A stretch of 64,000 nucleotides of DNA from Clostridium fungisolvens (lineage in GTDB: Bacteria > Bacillota > Clostridia > Clostridiales > Clostridiaceae): positions 1,736,001-1,800,000 of the forward strand of contig NZ_BLZR01000001.1 in assembly GCF_014193895.1 (NCBI RefSeq). Direction: 5' to 3'. Of the stretch, positions 52,966 to 60,562 are shown in pieces. Position 1 is the first letter of the stretch; every line of letters starts with the position of its first letter. A model generated the notes under the pieces. The model had not been told where the DNA came from. It did no database searches and worked only from the letters and a program-made list of their open reading frames with translations. The position numbers and the translations under genes were made by a program.

Positions 52966-53343
52966 TTATTCTTGAACTTCTTGATGTTTTATATAATCAT
53001 CCCACCAAGTAGTTAATTCATAAAGCAAGGGCAACAGACCTTTTCCTTTATCAGTTAAAGCGTATTCTACTCTTAGGGGCATTTCATTATATTGATTTCT
53101 AATAATTAATTGATCATTCTCAAGTTCACGTAATGAATTTGTGAGCATTGTATTTGTTATTCCTGATATCTCTCTTTTTAATTCATTAAACCTCATAACT
53201 TCCTTTCTTAGCAAGTGACCTAATATATTTAGTTTCCATTTGCCTCCAATTACTTCTAATGCGTTTTTTATAGGGCAGTTTTCGTTAAAATCTGATTGTT
53301 TTATTAAATTCCAATATTGTTCTATTTCTTGTTTGCTCGCCAT
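52966..53343 (-). CDS. HxlR family transcriptional regulator
   Basis: A 125-residue winged-helix regulator. CPIKNALEVIGGKWKLNILG (about residues 22-41) is the HxlR signature with the redox-candidate Cys near residue 22, followed by LRKEVMRFNELKREISGITN and a DNA-recognition helix TNSLRELENDQLI. ATG 53343 (minus) follows GGGGAGGAT; an upstream in-frame ATG is unsupported. It is divergent from an FMN reductase gene and has an inverted repeat at 53357. Likely a thiol-based sensor of quinone or diamide-type electrophiles, as in YodB/HypR. Confidence 0.9.
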   Translation of the reverse strand: MASKQEIEQYWNLIKQSDFNENCPIKNALEVIGGKWKLNILGHLLRKEVMRFNELKREISGITNTMLTNSLRELENDQLIIRNQYNEMPLRVEYALTDKGKGLLPLLYELTTWWDDYIKHQEVQE

Positions 53344-53356
53344 ATCTATCCTCCCC

Positions 53357-53376
53357 AGGTACGAAAAATAGTACCT
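53357..53376. promoter_or_regulatory. HxlR/YodB-type operator
   Basis: AGGTACGAAAAATAGTACCT, arms AGGTAC/GTACCT, between the divergent start codons; it resembles the TACnnnnnnnGTA-type sites known for YodB and HypR. A half-site ACCTAGTAT lies at about 53432. Confidence 0.65.
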
Positions 53377-53503
53377 AATCACAAAATTCTGCGTAATTGT
53401 TAATATAAATTTACTCAAGTATAATAATTATACCTAGTATATTTATTAGAGTAAACATTATATTTACTTAAGAAAACTATATATTTAAGAGGAGAGATAT
53501 AAA

Positions 53504-54070
53504 ATGTCAAAAGTAGTTATTTTTAATGCTAGTCCAAGAAAGAATGGATATAATTCAAAGTTATTAGAACAAGTAGCAAAAGGTGCTGAATCTAAAGGTG
53601 CTGAGATTATAGAATTTAATTTAAATGATAAGGGGATTCGCCCATGTCAGAGTTGCTTCTACTGCCGTACCCATGATGGTTGTGCTATCAATGATTACCT
53701 TCAACCAATGTATAAGGCTATTGATGAAGCAGATGCTATTGTATTTGGTTCTCCAATCTTCTACTATCAAATTACAGGACAAGCAAAAGTTTGGTTAGAT
53801 CGTACATTTCCAATGCTTGGAGATATGATTGGAGACAAATTTGAACCAAGACATCCTGGGAAAAAGTTAGTAACAATATTTACTCAAGCTAATTCAAATC
53901 CTGAAATAAGTGCAGAAGGCATTAAATATATTACTAATGTTTTCAATAAATATGGTTGGGAATTAGAGGAAAATATTCACGTTTGCGGAATTTCTCTTGT
54001 TCCTGATTTAACAGAGTTAGAGGAGTTATCTTCAAGAGCATTTAAGGCTGGGGAAAATCTAGTTGGATAA
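53504..54070 (+). CDS. NADPH-dependent FMN reductase/flavodoxin family protein
   Basis: A 188-residue flavodoxin-fold quinone or iron reductase. NASPRKNGYNSKLLEQ (residues 8-23) is the FMN phosphate loop; CQSCFYCRTHDGCAIND (about 48-64) is the Cys-rich segment of Isf/WrbA-like iron-sulfur flavoproteins; FGSPIFYYQITGQAKVWLDR is the second FMN segment. The CxxCxxC-x4-C could hold an Fe-S cluster. AGGAGAG ribosome site. Controlled by the divergent HxlR gene, the usual pairing for azoreductase-type electrophile detoxification. Confidence 0.9.
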   Translation: MSKVVIFNASPRKNGYNSKLLEQVAKGAESKGAEIIEFNLNDKGIRPCQSCFYCRTHDGCAINDYLQPMYKAIDEADAIVFGSPIFYYQITGQAKVWLDRTFPMLGDMIGDKFEPRHPGKKLVTIFTQANSNPEISAEGIKYITNVFNKYGWELEENIHVCGISLVPDLTELEELSSRAFKAGENLVG

Positions 54071-54213
54071 AATCCTAGAAAAATATTAAAGACTATTTTT
54101 AGATTATGTAATTGATATTGATTTGTACCAAATGCTATTGATACATTTAATTAAGGAAACCAAAGCTGATTGCCTATTTTATTATAATTTATAATATTCT
54201 TGAATTGTGACAT

Positions 54214-54258
54214 AAAAACACTGCAAAACTCAATTATGAATATTGCAGTGCTTTAATT
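54214..54258 (+). terminator. Hairpin shared with 46640-46682
   Basis: AAACACTGCA (54216-54225) pairs with TGCAGTGCTT (54244-54253); flanking sequence is also similar to the 46.6-kb site. Confidence 0.65.
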
Positions 54259-54420
54259 AATTATTAGTTTTTTATTTATGCATTCATCTTTGATATAGCC
54301 ATTTGTATAGTCATATCTTAAAATCTTGACTTAATTACTTGTAATTATAACATTTATAGCTAGTTTATTCCATGTGCTATGTAACTACTTGAAGCTTTTA
54401 ATATTATTCTCTACACTGAA

Positions 54421-54805
54421 TTATTCAGTTTTCAAAGAGCATTGTTCGTATTGTAAATTTCACAAATTACGTTGTCTTATTTTCATATACTAACTTGATA
54501 TTTACAATTATATAAGTAACTTTATACAAAAGTAGAGTATACAGAAGTCAAGATTTGGTTGCATTACTTTAATTCTTAGGTCTAATTTAATAAAATTTCT
54601 GTTTTGATCTTAAATATAACTACTTAAACTCTCATAGTTCATAACTTGGAACTTGTAAGTGTATATATTTTTATACACTTAACTTATGTATTAAATAAAT
54701 GTTGGTATTTTATAGCTTGTCCTTGAGGTAGCAGTAACAACATTTATTTAATACATAATAAAAGGCTTTTATTATAGTAATAACTAACACACCTCTTCAG
54801 CATAA
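54421..54805. repeat. Duplicated structured intergenic element, copy 2
   Basis: Colinear homologue of 47609-47985. The 21-bp stem recurs unchanged at 54684-54704 and 54738-54758, with a 33-nt loop. No gene interrupts this copy. The stretch 54071-54920 has no coding sequence I recognise. Confidence 0.75.
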
Positions 54806-54920
54806 TTTTATGCAACTTCTAAGTGGATTAAGAGTCAAGATAAATTTACACAATATGTTATAATTGAAAGCATAAGTAACTAGGTGCTATAAGGAAAATT
54901 GAAACGTGTGGAGGGGTAAA

Positions 54921-55283
54921 ATGAATGATATAAGAATTTCAGATATGCTGAACATGCAAATGGATTTGTATGAATTACATAAAGATACCTGGTCACCATT
55001 AGAAGCGAAGTATGGTAGAAATTCTATCCTTTGGATGGTGGAAGAAATAGGTGAATGTATTTCAATAATAAAGAAAAAAGGTGATTTGGCTATAATGGAG
55101 GATGAAAATGTTAGAAAAGCATTTTGTGAAGAAATGAGTGATGTATTAATGTATTTCAACGATACATTGCTTAGATATGGAATTACAGCTGATGAAATCT
55201 CTTCTTCATATATAGATAAACATAATAAAAATATGAAGCGAAATTATGTTAAAGAATATAAGAGTAAATATGAGAATAGATAA
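54921..55283 (+). CDS. MazG-like nucleotide pyrophosphohydrolase
   Basis: A 120-residue all-alpha NTP pyrophosphatase. ILWMVEEIGECISIIKKKG (about residues 36-54) with EExxE, and AFCEEMSDVLMYFNDTLLRYG (about 69-89) with ExxD, give the metal-binding set of the MazG/RS21-C6 family. ATG 54921 follows GGAGGGG. Twenty-seven bases later follows a phosphoesterase on the same strand. Likely a house-cleaning enzyme that hydrolyses non-canonical or excess nucleoside triphosphates. Confidence 0.87.
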   Translation: MNDIRISDMLNMQMDLYELHKDTWSPLEAKYGRNSILWMVEEIGECISIIKKKGDLAIMEDENVRKAFCEEMSDVLMYFNDTLLRYGITADEISSSYIDKHNKNMKRNYVKEYKSKYENR

Positions 55284-55310
55284 ATTGGTGATTTATAGGA
55301 GATGTATAAG

Positions 55311-56039
55311 ATGAAAATAGGTGTAATAACAGATATACATAATAATATAGATGCATTAAATGCGGTATTAGATGAATTTGCTTCACTTGGTATAGAAAAA
55401 ATTATATGTAGTGGAGATATTATTGGAATTGGACCCAAACCAGAAGAAACTGTAAAAAGAATAATGCTACTTGAAGATGATATAGAATGCGTAAGAGGAA
55501 ATCATGAAAATTATCTTATTAATGGAATACCTTTGATAGTTCCTAATGATGAAAAGATGGGTTATGGGGAAATGGAACATCATAAATGGGAGCACGGAAA
55601 ACTCAGTGAAGAATCTATTGAGTTCATAAAGGCACTGCCGTACACAAAAGTATTAAAAATATGCGGAAAGACAATTTATATAGCACATTATGCTATAAAC
55701 GAAGATAATAAATATGTAAATTATACTCCAAATCCATCATTGGATGATTTAGAAATGATGTTTCAAGATGTGGAAGCAGACATTATAGTATATGGTCATA
55801 ATCATGCTCCATTAATTAATCATGAATCAAATAAATGGTATATAAATACTGGTTCTTTGGGATGTCCATCAAATAACATAAACATTGCAAGAGCAGGTAT
55901 TATTATTGTTAATGAAGAGAGCATTAAATATGAAGAATTGAAGGTGCGTTATGAAGTGAAAAAGGTTATAGAAGATATTAAAAATATAGGATATCCTGAT
56001 TTTAAAAACATTTTGAAGTATTTTTATGGTATATCATAA
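55311..56039 (+). CDS. Calcineurin-like metallophosphoesterase (YfcE type)
   Basis: A 242-residue phosphodiesterase with VITDIHNN (about residues 5-12), CSGDIIG, RGNHENYL, IAHYA, YGHNHAPL and INTGSLGCP. The set of Asp/His/Asn ligands is complete. ATG 55311 is used; ATG 55302 is too close to AGGAG. Likely cotranscribed with the MazG-like gene. The paralogue at 9526 is about 40 residues longer. Confidence 0.87.
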   Translation: MKIGVITDIHNNIDALNAVLDEFASLGIEKIICSGDIIGIGPKPEETVKRIMLLEDDIECVRGNHENYLINGIPLIVPNDEKMGYGEMEHHKWEHGKLSEESIEFIKALPYTKVLKICGKTIYIAHYAINEDNKYVNYTPNPSLDDLEMMFQDVEADIIVYGHNHAPLINHESNKWYINTGSLGCPSNNINIARAGIIIVNEESIKYEELKVRYEVKKVIEDIKNIGYPDFKNILKYFYGIS

Positions 56040-56093
56040 TTGCAAATCTTAACTTATACATTAGTAAACTATAACAGAAAAAGGAGAATAACT

Positions 56094-56231
56094 ATGCTTC
56101 AATCAATTGTGCATATTGCTTTAGTAGTAAGAGATTATGGAACTGTGGCAGTATTTAAAGATTTGCACGGTAACTTATGGGATCTAGTTCAGTTTAATAA
56201 AGAACATCCTATGTCTAAAAGAGTGAAGTAA
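56094..56231 (+). pseudogene. VOC/glyoxalase-family gene with internal deletion
   Basis: ATG 56094 follows AAGGAGA. The product MLQSIVHIALVVRDYG is joined directly to TVAVFKDLHGNLWDLVQF. These are the first and last strands of a VOC domain (normally about 120-130 residues) with roughly 80 codons missing in frame between them. The loss removes most metal- and substrate-binding residues, so this is a deletion remnant. Confidence 0.75.
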
Positions 56232-56258
56232 ATTAAAAAATATATGGGGGAAAATCAA

Positions 56259-56546
56259 ATGTTTATAATTAATTTGACTTACGTTAAACCAATAGAGGAG
56301 GTTGAAAAGTATTTGACAGAGCATATTGAATTTTTAAATAAATATTATTTTAGCAATAATTTCATTTGTTCTGGGCGAAAAAATCCTCGAATTGGTGGAA
56401 TTATTTTATGTAATGCTAAAGATATGAATGAGGTTGAAGACATTATTAGTCAAGATCCTTTTAAGAAAAATGCAATCGCAGATTATGATATAGTAGAATT
56501 TCAACCAACAAAGTATGCTGAAGACTTCAAGGTATTTGTTGAATAA
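56259..56546 (+). CDS. YciI family protein
   Basis: A 95-residue ferredoxin-like-fold protein. FIINLTYVKPIEEVEKYLTE (residues 2-21) and FICSGRKNPRIGGIILC near 36-52, then EDIISQDPFKKNAIADYDIVEF, match the YciI domain, which has a conserved His or Asp pair; here the His is at HIEFLNKYY. GGGGGA precedes ATG 56259. YciI proteins are putative dehalogenase-like or metabolite-binding enzymes. It follows the VOC remnant by 27 bp. Confidence 0.82.
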   Translation: MFIINLTYVKPIEEVEKYLTEHIEFLNKYYFSNNFICSGRKNPRIGGIILCNAKDMNEVEDIISQDPFKKNAIADYDIVEFQPTKYAEDFKVFVE

Positions 56547-56571
56547 ATTTCAATCTGGAGGGAAGAGAATT

Positions 56572-56687
56572 ATGGGATTGTTAGACAAGTTTAAAAAAAG
56601 CCAGAGAAAGAAGAGATTAAGTCTGATGAAGTTGTAATGGATGTCTGGAAAGTTATTGTGAGATCTAACGTTAAGTTTTATTCATAA
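56572..56687 (+). pseudogene. Frameshifted, truncated gene start of unknown family
   Basis: ATG 56572 with GGAGGGAAG opens MGLLDKFKKS; a frameshift near the A-run at 56591-56600 then moves into PEKEEIKSDEVVMDVWKVIV and the frame ends at 56687. The composite resembles the N-terminus of a small cytoplasmic protein with an MGLLDKFKK start. The 3' end is fused to sequence identical to the CPBP leader (48799-48840). Confidence 0.55.
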
Positions 56688-56722
56688 ATTACCTCAACTT
56701 AAACAATATCAATGATTTTTTT
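56681..56722. repeat. Copy of CPBP-gene leader at a remnant junction
   Basis: 27 bp identical to 48801-48827, with similar flank after it. No CPBP coding sequence is attached; it marks a recombination scar. Confidence 0.65.
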
Positions 56723-56859
56723 CTATAATATTTTTAACTATTGAAATAACTTGAACATAGTAGTTTTATAAAATATGTTGTATTTACAAAATATGTTATA
56801 GTTAATAGGAAAGTAATAATTTATAACACTGTAGTAGTAATTCGTGGAGGTAAATTTAT

Positions 56860-57375
56860 ATGGATTTTAGATTGGCTAATATTAGCGACTTACCAAAACT
56901 CAAAGCTGTGTATAGAAACATAATTGATAATATGAACAGAAATAACATACAAATTTGGGATGAAATCTATCCATGTGAGTTTTTTAGAGATGATATTGAA
57001 AATAATCACCTTTATATATTGGTGGAGGACAATGATGATATAGTTGCAGCATTTGCGCTATGTGAATCAAATGCTGGAGAAAGTTATGTAAAATGGGAAA
57101 ATGCCCATGACAAGGCATTATATATTGATCGTTTTGGAGTCAATGTTGATTATTCAAGAAGAGGAATTGGCAGTATAATGCTTAAGCATGCTATTACACT
57201 CACTAAGCAGAAGAAAGCTAAATATTTAAGGCTTTTTGTTGTGGATATAAATAAACCAGCTATTAATGTATATTTGAAAAACGGATTTAGGCAGGTAGAT
57301 GGAATCTATAAAGAAAGAATTGATGATGACCTTATATTGCGTGAATATGGGTTTGAAATAGAAGTATTAAAGTAA
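56860..57375 (+). CDS. GNAT family N-acetyltransferase
   Basis: A 171-residue protein. IDRFGVNVDYSRRGIGSIML (about residues 88-107) holds the acetyl-CoA loop R-R-G-I-G, followed by KYLRLFVVDINKPAINVYLK, then NGF. GGAGG at 56846-56850 with spacing 9. It is followed 3 bp after the stop by the AAATTCTAATTT motif and then a P-loop kinase-like gene. Substrate unknown. Confidence 0.87.
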   Translation: MDFRLANISDLPKLKAVYRNIIDNMNRNNIQIWDEIYPCEFFRDDIENNHLYILVEDNDDIVAAFALCESNAGESYVKWENAHDKALYIDRFGVNVDYSRRGIGSIMLKHAITLTKQKKAKYLRLFVVDINKPAINVYLKNGFRQVDGIYKERIDDDLILREYGFEIEVLK

Positions 57376-57378
57376 TAC

Positions 57379-57390
57379 AAATTCTAATTT
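57379..57390. repeat. Post-stop motif AAATTCTAATTT (copy 7)
   Basis: Immediately after the GNAT stop and just before the next gene's GGAGG, in the spacer between two cotranscribed genes. Confidence 0.45.
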
Positions 57391-57405
57391 GCAATGGAGG
57401 AAGAT

Positions 57406-57954
57406 ATGAATAAAAGTGTAATTCACATATATGGAGCATCAGGTTCGGGAACGTCTACATTAGGTAGATTTATATCAGAGCAGCTTGGATATACTTTTAT
57501 GGATACAGATGATTATTTCTGGCTGGAAACAGATCCTAAGTACATAGAGAAAAGAGATAAAGCTGAGCGGCTTCAAATGATGGAAGAAGATATTTTACAC
57601 TCAGATAAAGTTGTTATTTCTGGTTCTCTTGTGGATTGGGGAGAGGATTTAATTCCATATTTCACCTTAGCAGTTCGTGTGGTAACTGATAAAGATGTCC
57701 GTATTGAGCGTCTAAAGAAAAGAGAAAAGAAACACTTTGGTTCACGTATTGAGATTGGTGGAGACATGCACAAAAATTATGTGGAATTTATTGAATGGGC
57801 TGCTGCGTATGATACAGAAGACACTGAGACGAGAAGTAAGGCAAAGCATGATCAGTGGCAACAGCTGCTAAAGTGCAAACAAATTATTGTAAATGGTGAA
57901 GATGATTTAAGATATAATTTAGAGATTATAAAAAATGCACTTATGGCAGAGTAA
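57406..57954 (+). CDS. Adenylate-kinase-like P-loop protein with altered Walker A
   Basis: A 182-residue protein. IHIYGASGSGTSTLGRFIS (about residues 5-23) aligns with the kinase P-loop GxxGxGK[ST] but has Thr in place of the essential Lys. The rest is kinase-like: FMDTDDYFWLETDP (acidic acceptor site), VVISGSLVDWGEDLIPYF, VRVVTDKDVRIERLKKREKK (lid). Similar GxSGSGTST proteins occur as a distinct family in Firmicutes, so this is a family trait rather than a mutation. ATG 57406 follows GGAGG. Catalytic ability is uncertain. Confidence 0.78.
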   Translation: MNKSVIHIYGASGSGTSTLGRFISEQLGYTFMDTDDYFWLETDPKYIEKRDKAERLQMMEEDILHSDKVVISGSLVDWGEDLIPYFTLAVRVVTDKDVRIERLKKREKKHFGSRIEIGGDMHKNYVEFIEWAAAYDTEDTETRSKAKHDQWQQLLKCKQIIVNGEDDLRYNLEIIKNALMAE

Positions 57955-58007
57955 TGAATTTTAATTAATCAAGAAATTTATTATTAAATAAAAAATGCAA
58001 CATTATA

Positions 58008-58047
58008 TTATGAGCTCCTTATATGGTTTTAGGGAGCTCATTTTTGT
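58008..58047. terminator. Bidirectional terminator
   Basis: ATGAGCTCC (58010-58018) with GGGAGCTCAT (58032-58041), then TTTTTG, between convergent genes. Confidence 0.85.
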
Positions 58048-58086
58048 TTATGAATTTAGTGTAAGGTTATCTTGCTATAGAATCTA

Positions 58087-58518
58087 CTATTCTTTCCATT
58101 GAGGATCAATAGACTTTAGATATTTAGTTATATCATTTATGCTTAAATTATTTTTTAGTACAAGATACTCTTTATCATTATTAATTATTATTGGATTACC
58201 AAAGGTAATGGACGATATTTTATTGTCATCATTATATAGAGTGACTGAATATATCCAACCAGTTTTAGCGTTTGTATATATAGGCTTTATTATTACAAAC
58301 TTGTTTAAGTAGCTCGTAAATTCTTCTATTTTCTTGGGATCTGTAACAGTTAGAGGTGGATTTAAACCTCCTCTACCATCACTGAATACTATTTTTGTGA
58401 TTTTCGTATCTTTAATGGTTATTATTTTATTTAATTTACCGAAACCTAGTATTTGAACAATTGCAAAACAGATAATGAAAATGCATAAAATCCTTAAAGC
58501 CCATTTTGACTTTTTCAC
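58087..58518 (-). CDS. Membrane-anchored hypothetical protein (143 aa)
   Basis: One N-terminal membrane segment (about residues 8-27, RILCIFIICFAIVQILGFG) and an extracytoplasmic domain of about 110 residues. ITKIVFSDGRGGLNPPLTVT and KIEEFTSYLNKFVI recall the pattern of short DUF5301-like proteins, where a GRGG loop precedes a hydrophobic-Lys helix. Identification is tentative. GGAGGT precedes the start on the minus strand. Confidence 0.6.
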   Translation of the reverse strand: MKKSKWALRILCIFIICFAIVQILGFGKLNKIITIKDTKITKIVFSDGRGGLNPPLTVTDPKKIEEFTSYLNKFVIIKPIYTNAKTGWIYSVTLYNDDNKISSITFGNPIIINNDKEYLVLKNNLSINDITKYLKSIDPQWKE

Positions 58519-58730
58519 AAGAATACCTCCAAAATAATTCTCATTGAATTTTTAATGACATATTGTAACTATATTTATAATAACATATAATTCTAAGTAA
58601 GTAAGATATTGTAATTATTATGTGTTTTGTAGTGCAGAATAAATAACTATATACTTTGCAATTTATGTTATAGATATATAATATTCTATAACATCTCAAG
58701 AGGATATAGCACTCTAGCAAGGAGGTCTCT

Positions 58731-59033
58731 ATGATAAAAGTTTTAAAAAAGCATTTCTATTTGCCAATCTTCCCAATCTTTTTAGTTATAGGTCTTTTAA
58801 GAAAATATCAACTCGATACTACGGAAAAAATTAGATTTGGCTATGTACATGGTTCTGGCTCTCAGACTTTAATAGTCTTCATTTCGATTTCAATTTTTCT
58901 TACTGCAATATCTATGTTTTTGCAGAGGCTATTTGAAAGTGGATATACAAAAGCAGTTAAAATAAGGGTAACTATAGCTATAAGTGTTATAAGTATATGT
59001 ATGATATTTATTTTATTTAGTGTAGTAAGGTAG
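58731..59033 (+). CDS. Small three-helix membrane protein (100 aa)
   Basis: Membrane segments at about residues 9-23 (YLPIFPIFLVIGLL), 42-62 and 74-96, with basic loops. Strong ribosome site AAGGAGGT 5 bp before the ATG. No known family. It is monocistronic: the next 400 bp have no gene but contain palindromic copy E. Confidence 0.6.
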   Translation: MIKVLKKHFYLPIFPIFLVIGLLRKYQLDTTEKIRFGYVHGSGSQTLIVFISISIFLTAISMFLQRLFESGYTKAVKIRVTIAISVISICMIFILFSVVR

Positions 59034-59245
59034 AGCGGGTACTAAAACTTAAGTTGATTCTCCATTTAAATATCAGTTAAATACTCTCAGTTAAAAAATG
59101 AAAGTTTCGAGATATATACAGTTGTAAAATTTTACTCAAAAAGCTTTTATATAAAGAATGATATAGAAATGTCTATTACCTTTATTTCAGCATATAGAAA
59201 TATTAAAATTATATTAGATATAAGGCTTATTTAAAGCAGATTTAA

Positions 59246-59342
59246 AGATGAAATACTCCAATCCGAAATCTATTTTCAAAACTCCTCTGGGTTCTGAGAG
59301 GAGAATTTGAAAATATAAATTTGATTATGAAGTGGTTCATCT
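59246..59342. repeat. MITE-like palindromic element, copy E (inverted)
   Basis: Right end GAAGTGGTTCATCT matches the family end; the inner stem is CTCCTCT/AGAGGAG instead of CTCTCAC/GTGAGAG, and the arm CCGAAATCTATTTTCAAAA is the reverse complement of the usual right arm. The surrounding 59034-59436 has no other feature. Confidence 0.65.
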
Positions 59343-59436
59343 ATATATAGAGAAATATTAGGATATTTTACACATGAAAATACTATATATTAGATCTGGA
59401 ATTAAGTAAGCTATGATAATTTAAGGTGGTGGATAC

Positions 59437-60306
59437 ATGATGAATAACGTAATAAAAAGACCATATAGAAGACTGGCTGACTTTATGAAGGTGTATCAAT
59501 TTATGATTGATAATTATTCTGTTGATTGGAAAAATGGTGCTCCTGCAACGTTTTTTGAATATGCGCAAATGTTATTTTGGACTGACAATTCGCAAAGTCA
59601 TAGAAATGCTATTTGGGAGGATAAAGGAGAGATAGTTGGATTTTGTTTTTATGAATCTCAGATTGGGAAGGCATTTTTTAATTTGAAAGAAGGATATGAA
59701 AAGCTTATACCAGAAATGATTGAACATGCAGAACAACGTTTAAGCAATGATGGTGGAAGCTTAGAGCTTAGTCTCTTTATGAGTCAAAAAAATGTGATAG
59801 AAGTTGCTAAAAATATGGGATATGAAAAAACAAATGAATGGAAATATGGCATTTATGATTTTTCTAAAGGACCTTTGAACTATCAATTGCCTGAAGGTTT
59901 TTTCTTTGAAGAACCTGGAAAACAGGATATGAAGAAAAAGATAGAAGCATTTTGGAGAGGCTTTGACCACGATACAGAACCAGAAGGTGGAGTAGAACGT
60001 GGATATAATTTGATGTCAGCTCCATATGCCACCCCTGAACTAGATGTTGTTATTAAAAATTCTAGAGGCGAATATGTTTGTTGTGCAGGGATGTGGATGG
60101 TTCCTGAAAATAATCTAGCATATTTGGAACCTTTAGCTACAGTTCCAGAATACAGAAAAATGGGACTTGCTTCTGCTGCATTATCAGAGTTATATAGAAG
60201 AACTGTAGCTTTAGGAGCAACACATATGACAGGCGGAGGAAATGGGTTTTATTTTGCAATTAGCTTTGAACCCTTGGTGAAATGGTCATCGTGGAAGAAA
60301 ATCTAG
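59437..60306 (+). CDS. GNAT family N-acetyltransferase, long form (289 aa)
   Basis: The N-terminal half (about residues 1-150) is a divergent GNAT-like domain containing SQSHRNAIWEDKGEIVGFCFYE; the C-terminal half has MWMVPENNLAYLEPLATVPE, then YRKMGLASAALSELYRRTVA at about 245-265 and a terminal TGGGNGFYFAISFEPLVKWS. This is a two-lobe arrangement common for Firmicute GNATs of about 280-290 residues. ATG 59437 or 59440 after AAGGTGG. Monocistronic. Confidence 0.83.
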   Translation: MMNNVIKRPYRRLADFMKVYQFMIDNYSVDWKNGAPATFFEYAQMLFWTDNSQSHRNAIWEDKGEIVGFCFYESQIGKAFFNLKEGYEKLIPEMIEHAEQRLSNDGGSLELSLFMSQKNVIEVAKNMGYEKTNEWKYGIYDFSKGPLNYQLPEGFFFEEPGKQDMKKKIEAFWRGFDHDTEPEGGVERGYNLMSAPYATPELDVVIKNSRGEYVCCAGMWMVPENNLAYLEPLATVPEYRKMGLASAALSELYRRTVALGATHMTGGGNGFYFAISFEPLVKWSSWKKI

Positions 60307-60517
60307 ATTTGAAAAAGAATCATATAAGGCTTTCAAGTTTTTTTGGCGGCTTCTAAAAGGAGTTGCCTATTTTTGTTGTATAGGAAATTGTAAAATAATT
60401 CAGTTAGCTAAGTTTAGATTTTTCAATAGGTCTGTAAGTTTTTTAAGGTTATACAGTAAAAAATAAAACTTATTAGCCTGTAAGGTTAATAATATACATC
60501 AGGAAAGGTAGATGAGC

Positions 60518-60556
60518 AAAAAAATCACTGAAGAAAATCGTTTCAGCGATTTTTTC
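60518..60556. terminator. Terminator of lipoprotein gene
   Basis: AAAATC-CTGAA arms with TTCAG-GATTTTTT (imperfect by one base); it lies at the 3' end of the minus-strand gene. Confidence 0.7.
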
Positions 60557-60562
60557 ATAAGA

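Noticed and set aside
54071..54920. Hidden coding sequence in the 850-bp gap
   Set aside because: All frames are short and stop-rich and lack ribosome sites; conservation with 47.6 kb is in a stem-loop instead.
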